A stretch of DNA of 64,000 nucleotides from Azolla caroliniana (lineage: Eukaryota; Polypodiophyta): positions 4,526,001 through 4,590,000 of the forward strand of contig JBHGNT010000020.1 of NCBI GenBank assembly GCA_043228905.1. Reading direction: 5' to 3'. Shown one piece after another: positions 51,129-62,840 of the stretch. Every line of letters begins with the position of its first letter. Positions within the stretch are counted from its first letter, which is position 1. Position numbers and translations under genes: made by a program. The notes under the pieces were generated by a model. The model was not told the DNA's origin. It searched no databases and saw only the letters and a list, made by a program, of their open reading frames with translations.

Positions 51129-51899
51129 ATGAGGGGATTGGAGCTTGCCGAAGCCATAGCTTCTGATGTTGATCGGATAGTGAGTGCGTGTGAGGGCACA
51201 GGCGCCCTCGACAGGGCCATCGATGTGATTGTTGGTACAATAGGCTGGTTCAGTGGGAAGGATGCCACGAGCTATCTCGAGGCCTATCGAGCCAAAATGG
51301 TAATGAGGGACATTCTGGAGGACATGCGGCTGGCCGGATTCCCTCAGGTGGCAATGATGGGCATCCACGCGGAGGTGCTCGAGGTGCGGGCTGAGTGCCG
51401 GACCTGGGAAGAATTCGAAGGTCGGCTCCTTCAGAAGTACGGGCTTGATGACGCGCTTCGGCTATCGAAGCGGGACTTCGTGGAGTGGGTGGAGACACCC
51501 AAAAAGGGGAGAAACGCGTCGGTGCTCCTCCTGGAGTTTGAGGAACGCTTTGCACGACTCTCGGCACTAGAAAGGACCATACTAGATACGAGTTGGGTTC
51601 GGTTGTTCGTAAAGGCTATGGACGTGCGGGATCGGGAGCAAGTGGGTCTCTTGCTAGAGACAGACGACGGCCTGACGACCAACTGGGCCATGGTGAAAAG
51701 AGTCTGCGGCCGTTTCGAAAAATGGCGTGAGTGGGGTGACAAGGGCTCATCAGGGGCGGGATCTGTTGCGGCAAGAAAGCTGGAGGGACCACTGCCGGCG
51801 CGAAGGGAGGAAACTCGGGATTGGCTCGAGAACGGCTCGACATCGACCAACGTGGTCAAAGGCCCATCCGGAGGAGCAGCTCTGGAAGAGCTGACGTAG
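51129..51899 (+). CDS. gag: gag of F (256 aa, open)
   Basis: The frame is open from ATG to a TAG at 51897-51899. The capsid-like region includes FSGKDATSYLEAYRAKM, LRLSKRDFVEWVETPKKG and LLLEFEERFARLSALER. It probably once continued, since a CCHC knuckle (CLWCDAVGHILKDC) appears shortly after, near 51979-52022, in decayed sequence. The type of gag differs from both A-C and the chromoviruses. It is unlikely to be functional because the rest of the element is broken. Confidence 0.7.
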   Translation: MRGLELAEAIASDVDRIVSACEGTGALDRAIDVIVGTIGWFSGKDATSYLEAYRAKMVMRDILEDMRLAGFPQVAMMGIHAEVLEVRAECRTWEEFEGRLLQKYGLDDALRLSKRDFVEWVETPKKGRNASVLLLEFEERFARLSALERTILDTSWVRLFVKAMDVRDREQVGLLLETDDGLTTNWAMVKRVCGRFEKWREWGDKGSSGAGSVAARKLEGPLPARREETRDWLENGSTSTNVVKGPSGGAALEELT

Positions 51900-54800
51900 A
51901 TGGTACGAGACCTCCAGATTTCGTAGGCAAGGAGGGATGGCGGCGAGCAGCCTCGCGATCGAAGGCCTCCGGCTGGGCATCGGTGCTTGTGGTGTGACGC
52001 GGTCGGTCACATCCTAAAGGACTGCGGGGACTTCGCGGAAGTGCTCGGGGCTAACGTGGTGTACCTATGGAACAGGCGGGTGCATGCTAGCGAGACCCAG
52101 AGAGCCCTGGAATTGAACATCGGACGCGGAGGAATGACGCGGCCAATGGAAGAAACATCGGCGCGGCATGCGGAGACCATCCACTACTCGGCGTCGGCAG
52201 GAATCCAAGTCAGGAGTGATGAAGGCCAGAGGATGAAGGACTCCGGGTTCTTGTTATTGGTAGCTAGAAGGCCTCGTCGGCGTGCGGCTGAGGAAGGAGG
52301 AAGTGGACTGCGCAAAAAGGCGAGTCCGGGAGGTCACCGGGTGGGACGACCCGGTCGAGGAAAAGACCGGCTATGTGGAACCCGTGTGCCAGAACTACGA
52401 GGTTCTGGTAGAGGACAAGCATGTGGGAAAAGCTGAAGGGGACGGACCCTCGCAGCGGTACGAGACCTGGTTCGAGTCAAAGCAAAATGATGCGAATACC
52501 ACTAGCGCACCAAACAAGATAAAGAAGGTCGGTTACTGGCTGAGCACCGAGATAGAAAAGGGCGACGGATCTACGAAAGGTCCTGGAGGAACGAATCCTC
52601 GATAGCAAGGTGGAGCTGTCATTAAGGGAACTGCTCGAGATCGCCAAGAAGGAGTTCCACGACTCCATCGTGGACTTGGTGAAGCAGAAACGGCTTTCGA
52701 CGGAGCCAGAGCCGGAGAAGTTGGTGGAGGTGCGAATGAAGCACCTAGAAGATATGGCCCTGGAGGACGAGTTGGCGGAAAGCTACTATTCGAGGCTGCA
52801 TTGGGCTAGAGCCACTACGGAGACCTTCGTTCGGATTGGAGACGTCTAGGAGCCGGTGGTGGCGTTGGTAGACCATAGTTCGGAGATGAACCTAATGTCC
52901 ATGGACAATACGTGCGGCGATGCGTGCCACGGAGGAACTACACAGGGCCTGCCCAAATGTACGAGTGAAGATCGGTGATGTCGAGATTGATCAACACTTC
53001 TTCGTGCAGGAGACATCCTTGCACCCGGTAATCCTCGGCGAACCGTACATCCCAGCGGCACGCATGGAGACGAAGGTGTTGGATAACGGTTCGGCATACA
53101 CTCGAGTGAAGAGCCAAGATGGGTGGCACTCCGTCCAATTTCTAACGGTGCGACCGAACCACGAGTGCAACCGCGAGACCCTCGGTCGAGGGGATTCTTA
53201 GAGAGGACTATCAAGGCGTGGAGCTGCGATAGTCCGAACACCCCGGAAAAAACCCACAAGTGTACCATAGGAAGGAAACCTTGTACCATAGGAAGGCCTC
53301 AGTGGAGACCGGACAATTCCGGTTAGTTTGGAACGGATGTACAAAGTCATCGCCGACTTTGGGAAAGGAGTCAAGTCGGATCGGACGGCCCGTGTGGATA
53401 CAAGGTACAAGACTATGGATTGGAAGGTGAGGCCAGTCGCGGCACCCTTGCCAGAGGGCAGCGAGTTACGGATGAAAGGGGTCGCATCAGACCCGAGTTT
53501 ACGAGATCCGGCTGGCATAGGACACCGGTTCACCGACATAACGCTACGTGAGCTCAAGGTCAGTGGGGGTGGCTTTCTACTGCCCGCGGAGGAGGAATGG
53601 TTTCAGAGAATGCTCGGGAGGCACGGGAAGGCCTTCGCATTCTCGCCGGAGGAGATCAGGTGCGTAGACCCGACAGTCGTTGAACCAATGGTTATCTTCA
53701 TGGTACCGCATGTACCGTGGAATCTCAAGTTAATTCCAGTACCCAGAGCTCACATCCCGAAGTTAATGGAGTTGCTAAAGCAGAAGGTGAAGATAGGCAT
53801 CCTCGAGCCGTGGAGTGCCCCGTATTCAAATCGGTGGTTTACCGTGCCGAAAAAGAACAGCACGTTACGCTTCATTCAGGACCTGTAGTCGGTCAACAAG
53901 GTGACCATTCGGAATGTCGGAATCGGACCAACCATTGACTAGTTCACGGAGGCCTTCGCCGGAAGGTCGATTTACTCGATCGGGGATCTATACTCGGGGT
54001 ATGACCAATTCCAACTAGCCGTAGAGAGCAGGGATATTACGATGATGCGGACTCCTCTTGACCTAGTGCGGATGTGTACCCTTCCGCAAGGAGGGACGAA
54101 CTCAGTAGCGCACATGGTGAATGTGATGAATAAGGTACTAAGAGACTGTATCCCGGACATTACCATGCCCATCTTGGACGATGTCCCGATCCAAGGATGT
54201 CCGATGGAAGATAGGGAGGAAACGATCAGATCGGACGGGTGTCGGAAATTCGTTGCGAACCACATCGGCAATTGCGAGAAGGTGCTACAAAGGCTGGAGG
54301 GCGCGCAGCTCACCTTCTCCAGGGAGAAATTGGCTTTTTGACAATCGGAAATCATGGTCGTCGAGCACCTGTGTGGGCCTTATGGCCGGAAACCGTCTCC
54401 AACCAAGGTAGAAGCCATCTCCGCGATGAAGGGAGACTGCAAGTCGATTACGGAAGTCTAGAGGTTCTTGGGAGCTTGCGCGTTCTACCACATCTGGATC
54501 CCGCATTACGCCCACATCGCGGAGCCACTCTACAGGTTGTTAAAGAAAGGGCGCAAATTCAAGTGGAGCGGGGAGCATACAGAGTCGGTTCGAAAAATGA
54601 AGGAAGCGCTTGTCGTGGCACCGACGCTCCGGAAAGCGGTGTATGGAAAGGAGGTTCCAATTTTTGTAACCATAGAGATGAGTCTGACCGGGATAGGATG
54701 GGTGATCAACCACGAGGATGAGAACGGTGCGAGGTTCCCCATCTGGTACAGTGCGAAAGTACTCAGTGAGCGACAACGAGGATACCCCTAGGTTAAACGC

Positions 54801-55398
54801 GAACTCTAGGGTATCATTTCGGCGGTCAAGGCCAATAGAGACTACCTGATAGGGACAGACGTGATAATAGAGACAAATTGCCTACCGATCCTTGGTATGG
54901 TTTCCGGATGCGCGACGTGAGACCTGGTGATGCTCAGATGGATCGTGTACATTAAGTCCCTAAACCCGGAGATATGACACATTTCTGGGAAGGACAACAC
55001 CATGGCCGATAGGCTTTCGAGAGCGAGGTTTGATGACGAGGGCGGCATGGTTTCGGAGGACGAGGAAGTCGGCGTGGACTTCTTCGAGACGGCTTACGTG
55101 ACGACGAGAAAGGGGAGCACTCCGGCGCTTAACGAGTTCGACGAGGGCAGGTACGGCGGGGAGTGGCTCCAGATCGGCAGGTTCCTGAAGACGATGACGT
55201 TGGACACGGCGTGGACAATCGAAGAGGCTAACCGGATCTGGAAGAAAGCGTACCGATTCTTCCTACGGGACGGAAGCATATGGAAGCCCCCAAAGAAGCG
55301 AGACGGCATCCCACTCTGGGTAGTGGCGAGGAAGGAAGAGCAGGACGCATTGTTGACAGCGTACCACGAGAGTTCTTGGGCTAGACATCGCGGGACAT
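51900..55398 (+). pseudogene. pol: F: knuckle, protease-like region, RT and RNase H
   Basis: Blocks: a zinc knuckle near 51979; a charged linker; a protease-like block (VRVKIGDVEIDQHFFVQETS, HPVILGEPYIPAARMETKV, 52950-53100); RT with NRWFTVPKKNSTLRFIQDL, IYSIGDLYSGYDQF and ILDDVPIQGC; RNase H with FVTIEMSLTGIGWVI; and an integrase-linker region ending RHRG at the insertion of E. The gag, protease, RT and RNase H pieces are in the same frame. Stops inside RT-RH (e.g. 53886, 53940, 54339, 54462, 54789, 54810, 54919, 54976) mostly fit CAG/CGA/TGG changed by C-to-T or G-to-A. Compensating frameshifts lie at 52.0-52.9 kb. Confidence 0.8.
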
Positions 55399-55801
55399 TG
55401 TCAGGAATAGTACTAAAGCAAAGATGGAATTAGTACTAAGAAGAGCAGTACTATTAGTACTAAGAGGAGAGAGAGAGATAGCGAAGATGAGAGAGAGAGA
55501 AAGATGATGACAACAGCTAATATATTATGTGAAAAAGATAATTACAAGCGGCTAAGAGGCTTAAGACTGGTGTTGAACCAATTTGGTTCAACATAATGCC
55601 TAGTGGCTTCTTTTATAGTGTTGTCAAGAGTAATCCTGAAACTTCTAGAATGTTCCAGAGAAATCTGGAATATACATTACTTTCTTATAATAAAACATAA
55701 ATGAAAATAATATTCTATGAATTACAATAGATGGTGTGATGGTTAAGAGCTCGACCCATATACCATAAAGTCATGGGTTCGAGTCTTGCCATATCATGAC
55801 A
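55399..55801 (-). repeat. 3' LTR of E
   Basis: 403 bp. The plus strand carries the tRNA-like module (GTGATGGTTAAGAGC, GGGTTCGAGTC) at 55730-55790, antisense to the element. Confidence 0.88.
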
Positions 55802-55896
55802 CTATCTCCCCCTTAAAGACGACGAGTTGAACAAGTCAGCGCTGATTGCGGACCGGGTTTGTCCGGATACTTTCGGTGGAAATCAGCAAGTAGATC

Positions 55897-58845
55897 CTAA
55901 GCATTGGCAACATGCTCGACGGGTTCGCTCGGACTATAACCAAGCCAATCGACTAAATAATAAAGTTTGTTGCGAATAAGTTTGGAATCGAGGATGGCAG
56001 CAACTTCATACTCCGGGCCGGTGTCCAACTCCAGCAGGGGCGGCAGTGGTGTAACACGATCGGGAATGGTGTTTGCTTTATAAGGTTCAAGAAGAGAACA
56101 ATGGAAAACCGGATGTATCTGAAGCTGCGGAGGGAGATCAAGGCGGAATGTGACATCATTAACCTTACCCGTAATACGGAAAGGACCGAGTCGTCGATAA
56201 TCCAACTTGTCGCACGGTCGAGTAGTCTTGATGTGACGACGTAAGAGCCATACTCGATCTCCGATGGCAAAAGAGGAGGGAAGCCGATGACGATCCGCGT
56301 AAGTCTTTTGTGTCTGTTGAGCATGACAAAGATGAGTCGAGAGATCTGTCTGGATCTTGCGTAGTCTCTCCAAATGATCCCCGGCACGAGGATTGGTAGC
56401 TAGTTCGGGGGTGTCAATCACTGACCAACGAGGATGAGAACCGGTATAAGCATAGAATGGGGAGACTCGAGTCGAGGAGTGAATAGCATTATTATACGCA
56501 AACTCCGCAAAGTGGAGAATCTCGGCCCAATCGTCCTGCTCATAACTCAGGAAACACCAGAGATATTGCTCCAGCGTTTGGTTTGTTCGTTTCGCCTGCC
56601 CATCGGTCTGAGGATGGTAGCCGAAGGAGAGGTTGCAAGAGACCTTGAGCATCTTGAAGAGATGCTGCCAAAATTTGGAGACAAATTGCGGTCCTCGGTC
56701 ACTGATGATACTGTCTGGGAGGCCATGATGCCGAAATACCTCATGCATGACTAGGGCGGCAGTTTCCTCGTTAGTGATGGCCTTAGTACACGGAACGAAA
56801 TGTGCCATCTTCGTATATCGATCGACGACGGTTAAGATAGCATCAAACCCCTGCGAGACCGGCAGATCTATGATAAAATCTAGACAAATAGACTGCCACG
56901 GCTTACTTGGAATCGGTAAGGGTTCCAACAAGCCATATGGATGGTGTTGTGGCATCTTTGCTCGACAGCAAGTATCACAGGTCCGAACGTAGTCGTCGAC
57001 AAAATGGCGCATGTGGGGCCACCAAAAAGATCGTTGCATTAGCTCCAACGTCTTAGTACTACCGAAATGTCCCGTCGTATGGGTGTCGTGACAATGTTGG
57101 ACGATTTGAAGGCGACAGGAGCAATCGGGGACATATACGCGCTTTTTAAAGAATAACAAACCATCATGATATTCGAATTGTCAATAGTCAATACCTGGTT
57201 GTTGAGACTGAGAACAGGATGCACGAGAAGTATCAATGTGCGCCAGGATGTCTTGAGCAAAACTATCCGTCTTCAAGTTTGCACGTATGTCATCGGTAAT
57301 CCGTGAATCCATCGGGGTGTGAAAAATCCGCGTCGTGTGCAATCGTGTTGGTCCCAAGATTACTTGCTTTTGATTATCAAATGTTGGATCACTAGGACGA
57401 GGTGCAAGATATGAACGCCGTGATAGTGCATCTGCTTTTCCTTGCTGCTTCCCCGGTCGATATGTGATTTTGAAGTCGAAACGCGTGAGGAATTACGCCC
57501 ACCGAGCTTGCCGTCGATTTAGTACGCAAGCGTTCTGGAAATAAGCAAGATTTTTATGATCACTAAAGACAATGACTTGATGTGGAGAGCCCTCTAAGAA
57601 ATGCCGCCATTGCACAAATGAATCCACGATGGCTAATAACTCCTTGTCATGTATTTCGTAGTTGATTTCCACGACATCGAATTTGCGCGAGTGGAAAGCC
57701 ACCGGATGCAACTCTTCTTTATCTCCTTGTTGATAAAGGATGCTACCGAGGGCGAAATCTGAAGTGTCGGCCTCCATGATGAATGGTTTGTTGGTATCCA
57801 CAAGAGCTAGAATCGGTGCTGATGTAAAGGCTTTCTTAAGATGTCGAAAAGCCATATCTACTTCAATGGACCAAAGAAATGCTTGGCCCTTCTTCGTAAG
57901 TTGTGTGAGGGGTAAAATAATCTTCGAGTAATCCTGTATAAACTTACGGTAGAAGTTAGCAAAACCTAGAAAACATTGTACATCTCGTACCGACCGTGGA
58001 ATTTGCCATTCTAGTACAGTTTGGACTTTAGCTGGATCCATGGCGATGCCATTTGAGGAGATGACGTAGCCTAGAAATTCCACTTGCTTGCAGTCAAAGC
58101 TACATTTTTCTAGCTTGGCATAAAGACCATTCTCACGGAGTCGCTTTAGTACTAATAGTACATGAGAATCGTGCTCTTGCTGGGTCTTTGAATAAATCAA
58201 TAGATCATCCAGATAGATGATCAAACAGATATCCAAGAGGTCTCTGAATATATCATTCTCCATGTGTTGGAAGACTGCGGGTGCATTGGTTAGGCCGAAC
58301 GGCATAACAGTATACTCGAAATGCCCATACCGCGTGCGAAAGGCGGTCTTCCATTCATCTCCCAGTCGGATCCGCACGAGGTTATACGCTCCTCGTAGAT
58401 CAATTTTGGTAAAAAACTTGGCACCATTAACTCGATCTAAAAGACTTGATATAAGAGGAAGTGCATACCTATTACGGATGGTGACCTTATTCAATCCGCG
58501 GTAATCAACGACGAGACGAAGTGAGCCATCTTTTTTCTTGACAAAGAAGATGGGTGCACCGGCCGGAGATTTCGAATGACGGATGAACCCGCTTGCCAAG
58601 TTCTCCTCTATGTAGGCTCAAAGGACTTCTAACTCGGTGGGTGACAAGTTGTAAATTGGTCCCCATGGTGGCTTGGTTCCTGGTTGTAAATCAATGGGAC
58701 AGTCATAGGGACGGTGATGAGGAAGGGTACCGGCTTTTACCTTGTCAAATACATCGGCATAAGGATGATATTTTGCCGGAAGTTGTACTGAGGAGTCCTT
58801 CTTAATAGTGCTGGAAGGATGTACTGATATTGCAAATAGGAACAT
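55897..58845 (-). pseudogene. pol: pol of E: RT, RNase H, integrase, damaged chromodomain
   Basis: One frame from the protease-RT linker to the end, with stops near 58618, 57490 and 57177. RT has YRGLNKVTIRNRYALPL and YLDD (both intact). RNase H has EADTSDFALGS. The integrase finger (GHFGSTKTL, CDTCC) and the first two catalytic Asp (LDFIIDLPV, ISDRGPQF) are present. The catalytic Glu position reads Lys in DGQAKRTNQ, where D has SEHTN. The chromodomain keeps YEVAAILDSK and YLVDWLGY but lacks the R-T-W-E segment before P-V-E, so one cage Trp is gone. It is defective for integration. Confidence 0.88.
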
Positions 58846-59020
58846 TGCCTCCTTGTGTCCTTCTTCGCGTAATTGATGGAGTGAAATGGTCGAAACTCGG
58901 TGAGTAGATTCTTGGGGTGGTCGATATATGACTTCTCTTGTTCTCCAATCTATGGCTGGATTATGTAATTCAAACCAAGGTAATCCTAGGACAATGGGAT
59001 GCTCTAGACTACTAATTATA

Positions 59021-59367
59021 TTAAATGATATTACACACCAAACTACCTAGGACAACTTGAATGGGTTCTGATTCTTCTACAATATTCCCGAAAGCAATGG
59101 GACGACCATCAATGACTACTACAGATGCGAGACAAGGAAGTTTTCTTAGGGATATCTGAGAAGCTTGGGCAAAATTTCGATCCATGAAACAGGAATTAGC
59201 TCCAGAATCTAAGAGTGCTAGGACGGGTACTGGGGGAGTACTTTTAGTACTAACAATGACTTGGGCTAGGAACACATTGCTAACTTGCTTGGAAGGAATG
59301 GAACCACTAATGGGCTATACAGATCTAGGGCTGTTGTCCAACCAAATGGCTCCTATTTTGGTTGAAC
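59021..59367 (-). pseudogene. Protease of E
   Basis: In the -1 frame relative to gag: AIWLDNSPRSV, a stop near 59320, then FLAQVIVSTKSTPPVPVLAL and the active-site block LLDSGANSCFMDRNF (intact D-S-G). It ends at a stop at 59021; a frameshift separates it from RT. Confidence 0.75.
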
Positions 59368-60524
59368 TCAATCGTTTAACTCTTCATCTAATTGACTAAG
59401 GATTTCAAATTTGTTTGAGATACTTGGGCTATTAGTACTATGAATACTATCTGACACTCTATTAGTACTATTAATTCTATCAGACACTCCGAAGGGAAGA
59501 ATTGACTCGGGTTTAGTATAGGCGACGATTTGATTTACCTGTCTTCTAGGCCTATGGGGACAATTGATGGCGAAATGTCCCGGTCCACCGCAATAAAGAC
59601 ATAATCGACTGGCACGTCGTCGTTGCTTTTCTTCTTCCGATAACAGGCCGCGTCGACGCATGGTATCGATCTCCATCGGGGTCGGAATATTGGCTTGAGG
59701 TACATCGCGTGCAAACGGTCTAGCTGTGACTGAGGCGTATGTGGGTTCCGGCCGAGAGCGTGGTATTTGTAATTGACGTTCCGAATGCCGTTCGAAAAGG
59801 CGGTTGTCGCTCGGACCGCTCGACTGATTGCCTCCGTAAGAGACTTTGGTTCTTCGGGGAAGGTTAAAAGCAAATCTTTGACATCATTGCGCAAGCCGTA
59901 GCGAAACTGCTCCATGAGGGCCTGATCATCCCAGGGGATATCTGAGGCGAGTAGACGGAAATCCACAGCGTAGGCAGAGGCTGGACGATCGCCTTGACGC
60001 AATCTTCGGATCTTGTCGATCGCCGTCCTGATGCTGTCGGTATCTCCAAAGCAGGCTTTAAACTCACCAATAAAATCTTCAAAGTTATTAAGCAAGGGTG
60101 ATTGTTTTTCTAGAAGCGGAGCGAACCATGCCAAGGCTGAGCCGCTAAGTAACGTGCCTATTAGGCCGACTCGAGATGCATCATTGGGATATCGGGAAGG
60201 ATGCATCTGGATGACTAAGCGTACCTGATTAAGGAATCCCCGGAATTGCGATCGCGTTCCATCAAATTTCACAGGAAGTCCAATCTTGGGCTCTTTATGA
60301 AATCCTTGGGGACTTGATCCTTGTTGTTGCAACGCTGCTTCAAGTTGTTGTACCCGTAACGCTAACTCCCCATGTTGTTGTTGTGTTTGTTGTTTTTCGA
60401 GAGTGATTTGTTGCAGATCCCCTATCAACCGTTGGTTTTCTTGTTCCAGGCCAACAAACTTTTCTTTTAGGCACTGTAACTCGGAGAAAACGGATTGATA
60501 TTCTTGGGCGCTAACAGTAGCCAT
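59368..60524 (-). pseudogene. gag: gag of E
   Basis: ATG at 60524. Residues about 1-80 form a coiled-coil-like region rich in Gln (LEQENQRLIGDLQQITLEKQ). The capsid block (FDGTRSQFRGFLNQVRLVIQ, SRVGLIGTLLSGSALAWFAP) resembles sushi and PEG10-type Gag. A one-base change of frame near 59815 is followed by a CCHC knuckle (CLYCGGPGHFAINC) and the C-terminus FEILSQLDEELND. The gag stop is at 59370-59368. Confidence 0.85.
59374..59380 (-). promoter_or_regulatory. Predicted -1 frameshift heptamer of E
   Basis: G-TTA-AAC in the gag frame, followed by GAT-TGA; protease is in the -1 frame. Confidence 0.6.
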
Positions 60525-60582
60525 AGTAGAGGGAAAAGGGTAGGAGGATGAGGGAGAACGACAAGTAGGCTGGAGGAAAGAA

Positions 60583-60595
60583 CAAATTGGTTCAA
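60583..60595 (-). promoter_or_regulatory. Self-primer binding site of E
   Basis: On the element strand TTGAACCAATTTG lies 2 nt after the 5' LTR. It is the exact complement of CAAATTGGTTCAA at 60784-60772 in the same LTR, which starts about 30 nt after the TATA box (60816-60811), i.e. at the predicted mRNA 5' end. This matches the Tf1 self-priming arrangement. Confidence 0.65.
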
Positions 60596-60597
60596 AC

Positions 60598-60999
60598 TGT
60601 CAGGAATAGTACTAAAGCAAAGATGGAATTAGTACTAAGAAGAGTAGTACTATTAGTACTAAGAGGAGAGAGAGAGATAGCGAAGATGAGAGAGAGAGAA
60701 AGATGATGACAGCAGCTAATATATTATGTGAAAAAGATAAGTACAAGCGGCTAAGAGGCTTAAGACTGGTGTTGAACCAATTTGGTTCAACATAATGCCT
60801 AGTGCCTTCTTTTATAGTGTTGTCAGGAGTAATCCTGAAACTTCTAGAATGTTCCAGAGAAATCTGGAATATACATTACTTTCTTATAATAAAACATAAT
60901 GAAAATAATATTCTATGAATTACAATAGATGGTGTGATGGTTAAGAGCTTGACCCATATACCATAAGGTCATGGGTTCGAGTCTTGCCATATCATGACA
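60598..60999 (-). repeat. 5' LTR of E
   Basis: 402 bp; promoter TATAAAAG on the minus strand at 60816-60809. The 19-bp palindrome TTGAACCAAATTGGTTCAA covers the predicted start of transcription. Confidence 0.9.
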
Positions 61000-61004
61000 G
61001 ACAT

Positions 61005-62107
61005 GGGCCACGTTCAAGAAGCTGAAGGAAAAGTACTACTGGTCGGGACTATACCGAGGCGTGCATCAGTTCGTGACGACTTGTGAAAGCTACCAGATGC
61101 ACTCCATAATCCAACATCGGGACGAGCTGCACCCGACTTACCCGCCGACTGTCCACTTCAAGTGGATGGTGGATCTAGTGACGATGTCGATGGGAGTAGG
61201 GCAGATGCGGTACCTGGTGCTAGCACGAGAGGACCTAACGAAACAGGTGGAGGGCCGCGCATTATAGAACAAGACGACCGCGGCCATGTGCCAATTCCTG
61301 ATCGAAGAGGTGGTATGCTGATACAGGTGCGTAGGGAAGACCATAGCTGACCAGGGAGAACTGGACGCGCACGAGGCCGAAGAGTTGTTTCAGTGGTTGG
61401 GGGTTAAACTCTCACTCACCACGGTGTACAATTCGGAGGTGAACGGGAAGGTGGAGCACGGGCACGGGCCAATCGTAAAAGCGATAGTACGGGCATGTGG
61501 AGGCCAACTCGAAAATTGGCCGCTACTCCTGCCTTATGCGTTGTGGGCGGACCGAACTACGCACAATTCGGTAACCGGGTTCATGCCGGCAGAGCTGATG
61601 TATGGGCAAAAGCCGATCATGCCAATGGAGCGAAAGATCTCCAAATGGGCCGCGGTGGTCTGGCGAGACGAGATGAGCCGGGAGGAGCTGTTACCGATAC
61701 GAATCCGACAGCTCGAGCGAAGACCGGAGGACGTGGAACAAGCAACGACGAAGTTGCGTACGGCGAGGGCAAGGAACAAGGGACGATTCGACCGAACTCA
61801 CCGGCTGCAACCGAAGAAAATCGAGAAAGGTGACTGGGTTCTCGTCTACGACAGCAGCCTCGACAACCAGCATAAGGCGATGCGGAAATTTGCGAGGAGG
61901 TGGTTCGGGCCTTACGCGGTGACAAGCGCAAATGACAATGGCACCTACCATCTCGCGGAGCTCGACAGAACAAGGGTAGCCGTGCCGGTGGCCAGGAAAA
62001 GGATCAAGGCGTTCTTGAAGCAGCATGAGGAAGAACCGGACCTAGAGAGCATGGATGACAGTGACAACCGGATCAGGGAGGACAACGATTCGGGGAACGA
62101 AAGATGA
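61005..62107 (+). pseudogene. Integrase of F, continued
   Basis: Finger remnant VHQFVTTCESYQMHS (the second Cys of the finger reads Tyr). A decayed catalytic core follows, then an open stretch 61385-62107 (240 codons) with TVYNSEVNGKVEHGHGPIV (catalytic Glu region, E in VEHGH), LPYALWADRTTHNSVTGFMP and a GPY-type end (RRWFGPYAVTSANDNGTYHL), finishing in an acidic tail. When E and one target copy are removed, this frame equals that of gag and RT. Confidence 0.8.
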
Positions 62108-62168
62108 GAACGGGCCGGTTTTCTCCTACAAAGTTCTAGTTGGCGTATACTAGTGGATGCGCGGTTTG

Positions 62169-62840
62169 GTGGGGGCGGATGTCGAGAAGAAAACTATCCC
62201 GAGGCGGAATCCGGGAATAGTGTGCATAAACCGGCCCTTACACACGGGTACAAAGTTTGAAGTATTGTACATAGTTAGGTACAAACCGGCCGATGCGAAT
62301 ATCCTAGGTAGCACGTATTCATTAGGTAGGAAATCGAGGAGTATCTCTATCTGAAAGGACAGAGAATAATGGTGGTGTGACTGGTTCTAATGTCTTTCCC
62401 TCCTTGGGCTATAAAAGAGAGGAAAAGGGGCAAAGTCGGGATCGCGTTCTGTCGGGAACAAAGTGTTGTCGGACCAGGACCGAGCCCTTCTCCTTTGTCT
62501 TCCTTTGTTGTTGCTCTCTGTAGGTTTTCGGGAGCCTGCCTCTGCTTCGTGGAAAGCCCAAGTGCTTCCGGCAGAGTCTCCATCTCGTGTTTCTGTGTGT
62601 GCGTGTGAGTGTTAGAGCGTTGTCGCTCACTAGCATGCCGGTTGTAACCCTAATCATATATATATAATATTCTTCTTGTTTTTTTCTGTTGTGGAAATAG
62701 TTGCGAGCTCTGTGTATTTGAGTGTGTGTGTGGCTCGGCCATTGTCCCTGCGTCGCTCCTCCCTCTGTTCGGTTATTCCTCGGTTCAAGGCCCCCGCGGT
62801 CCCGCCTTAGTCTCTCCCGCGCAAGCGAAACAACACGACA
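62169..62840 (+). repeat. Polypurine tract and 3' LTR of F
   Basis: The tract GGTGGGGGCGGA ends at 62179; the LTR runs 62180-62840 with TATA-like GGCTATAAAAGAG at about 62408. The right flank, TTGTATGATTGC, is the pol of G. Confidence 0.85.

Larger units (their letters stand above)
55399..60999 (-). mobile_element. Element E: Tcn1/sushi-type chromovirus inserted in integrase of F
   Basis: LTRs at 55399-55801 and 60598-60999 differ at about eight positions. Target copies GACAT lie at 55394-55398 and 61000-61004, and F's integrase reads through when E is removed (RHRG, then TWATFKKLKEKYYW). The PPT (AAGGGGGAGATAG on the minus strand) lies beside the left LTR. Confidence 0.93.
50448..62840 (+). 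mobile_element. Element F: decayed non-chromodomain Ty3 element, split by E
   Basis: LTRs at 50448-51081 and 62180-62840 (TGTCGAGAAGAAAAC to CAACACGACA). They differ by substitutions, a longer (AT)n in the left copy and an extra segment at about 62285-62330. Flanks are CCGT and TTGT, which fit a 4-bp target copy with two C-to-T changes. The interior has gag, a CCHC knuckle, protease-like sequence, RT, RNase H and integrase, with many stops. Confidence 0.88.

Noticed and set aside
51250-51859. Minus-strand ORFs opposite gag of F (105 and 142 codons)
   Set aside because: Shadow frames of the sense gag with no recognisable content.
55727-55795. Functional tRNA gene
   Set aside because: A- and B-box-like motifs exist, but the anticodon-like loop is about 11 nt and no 7-bp acceptor stem closes; it is repeated in both LTRs of E.
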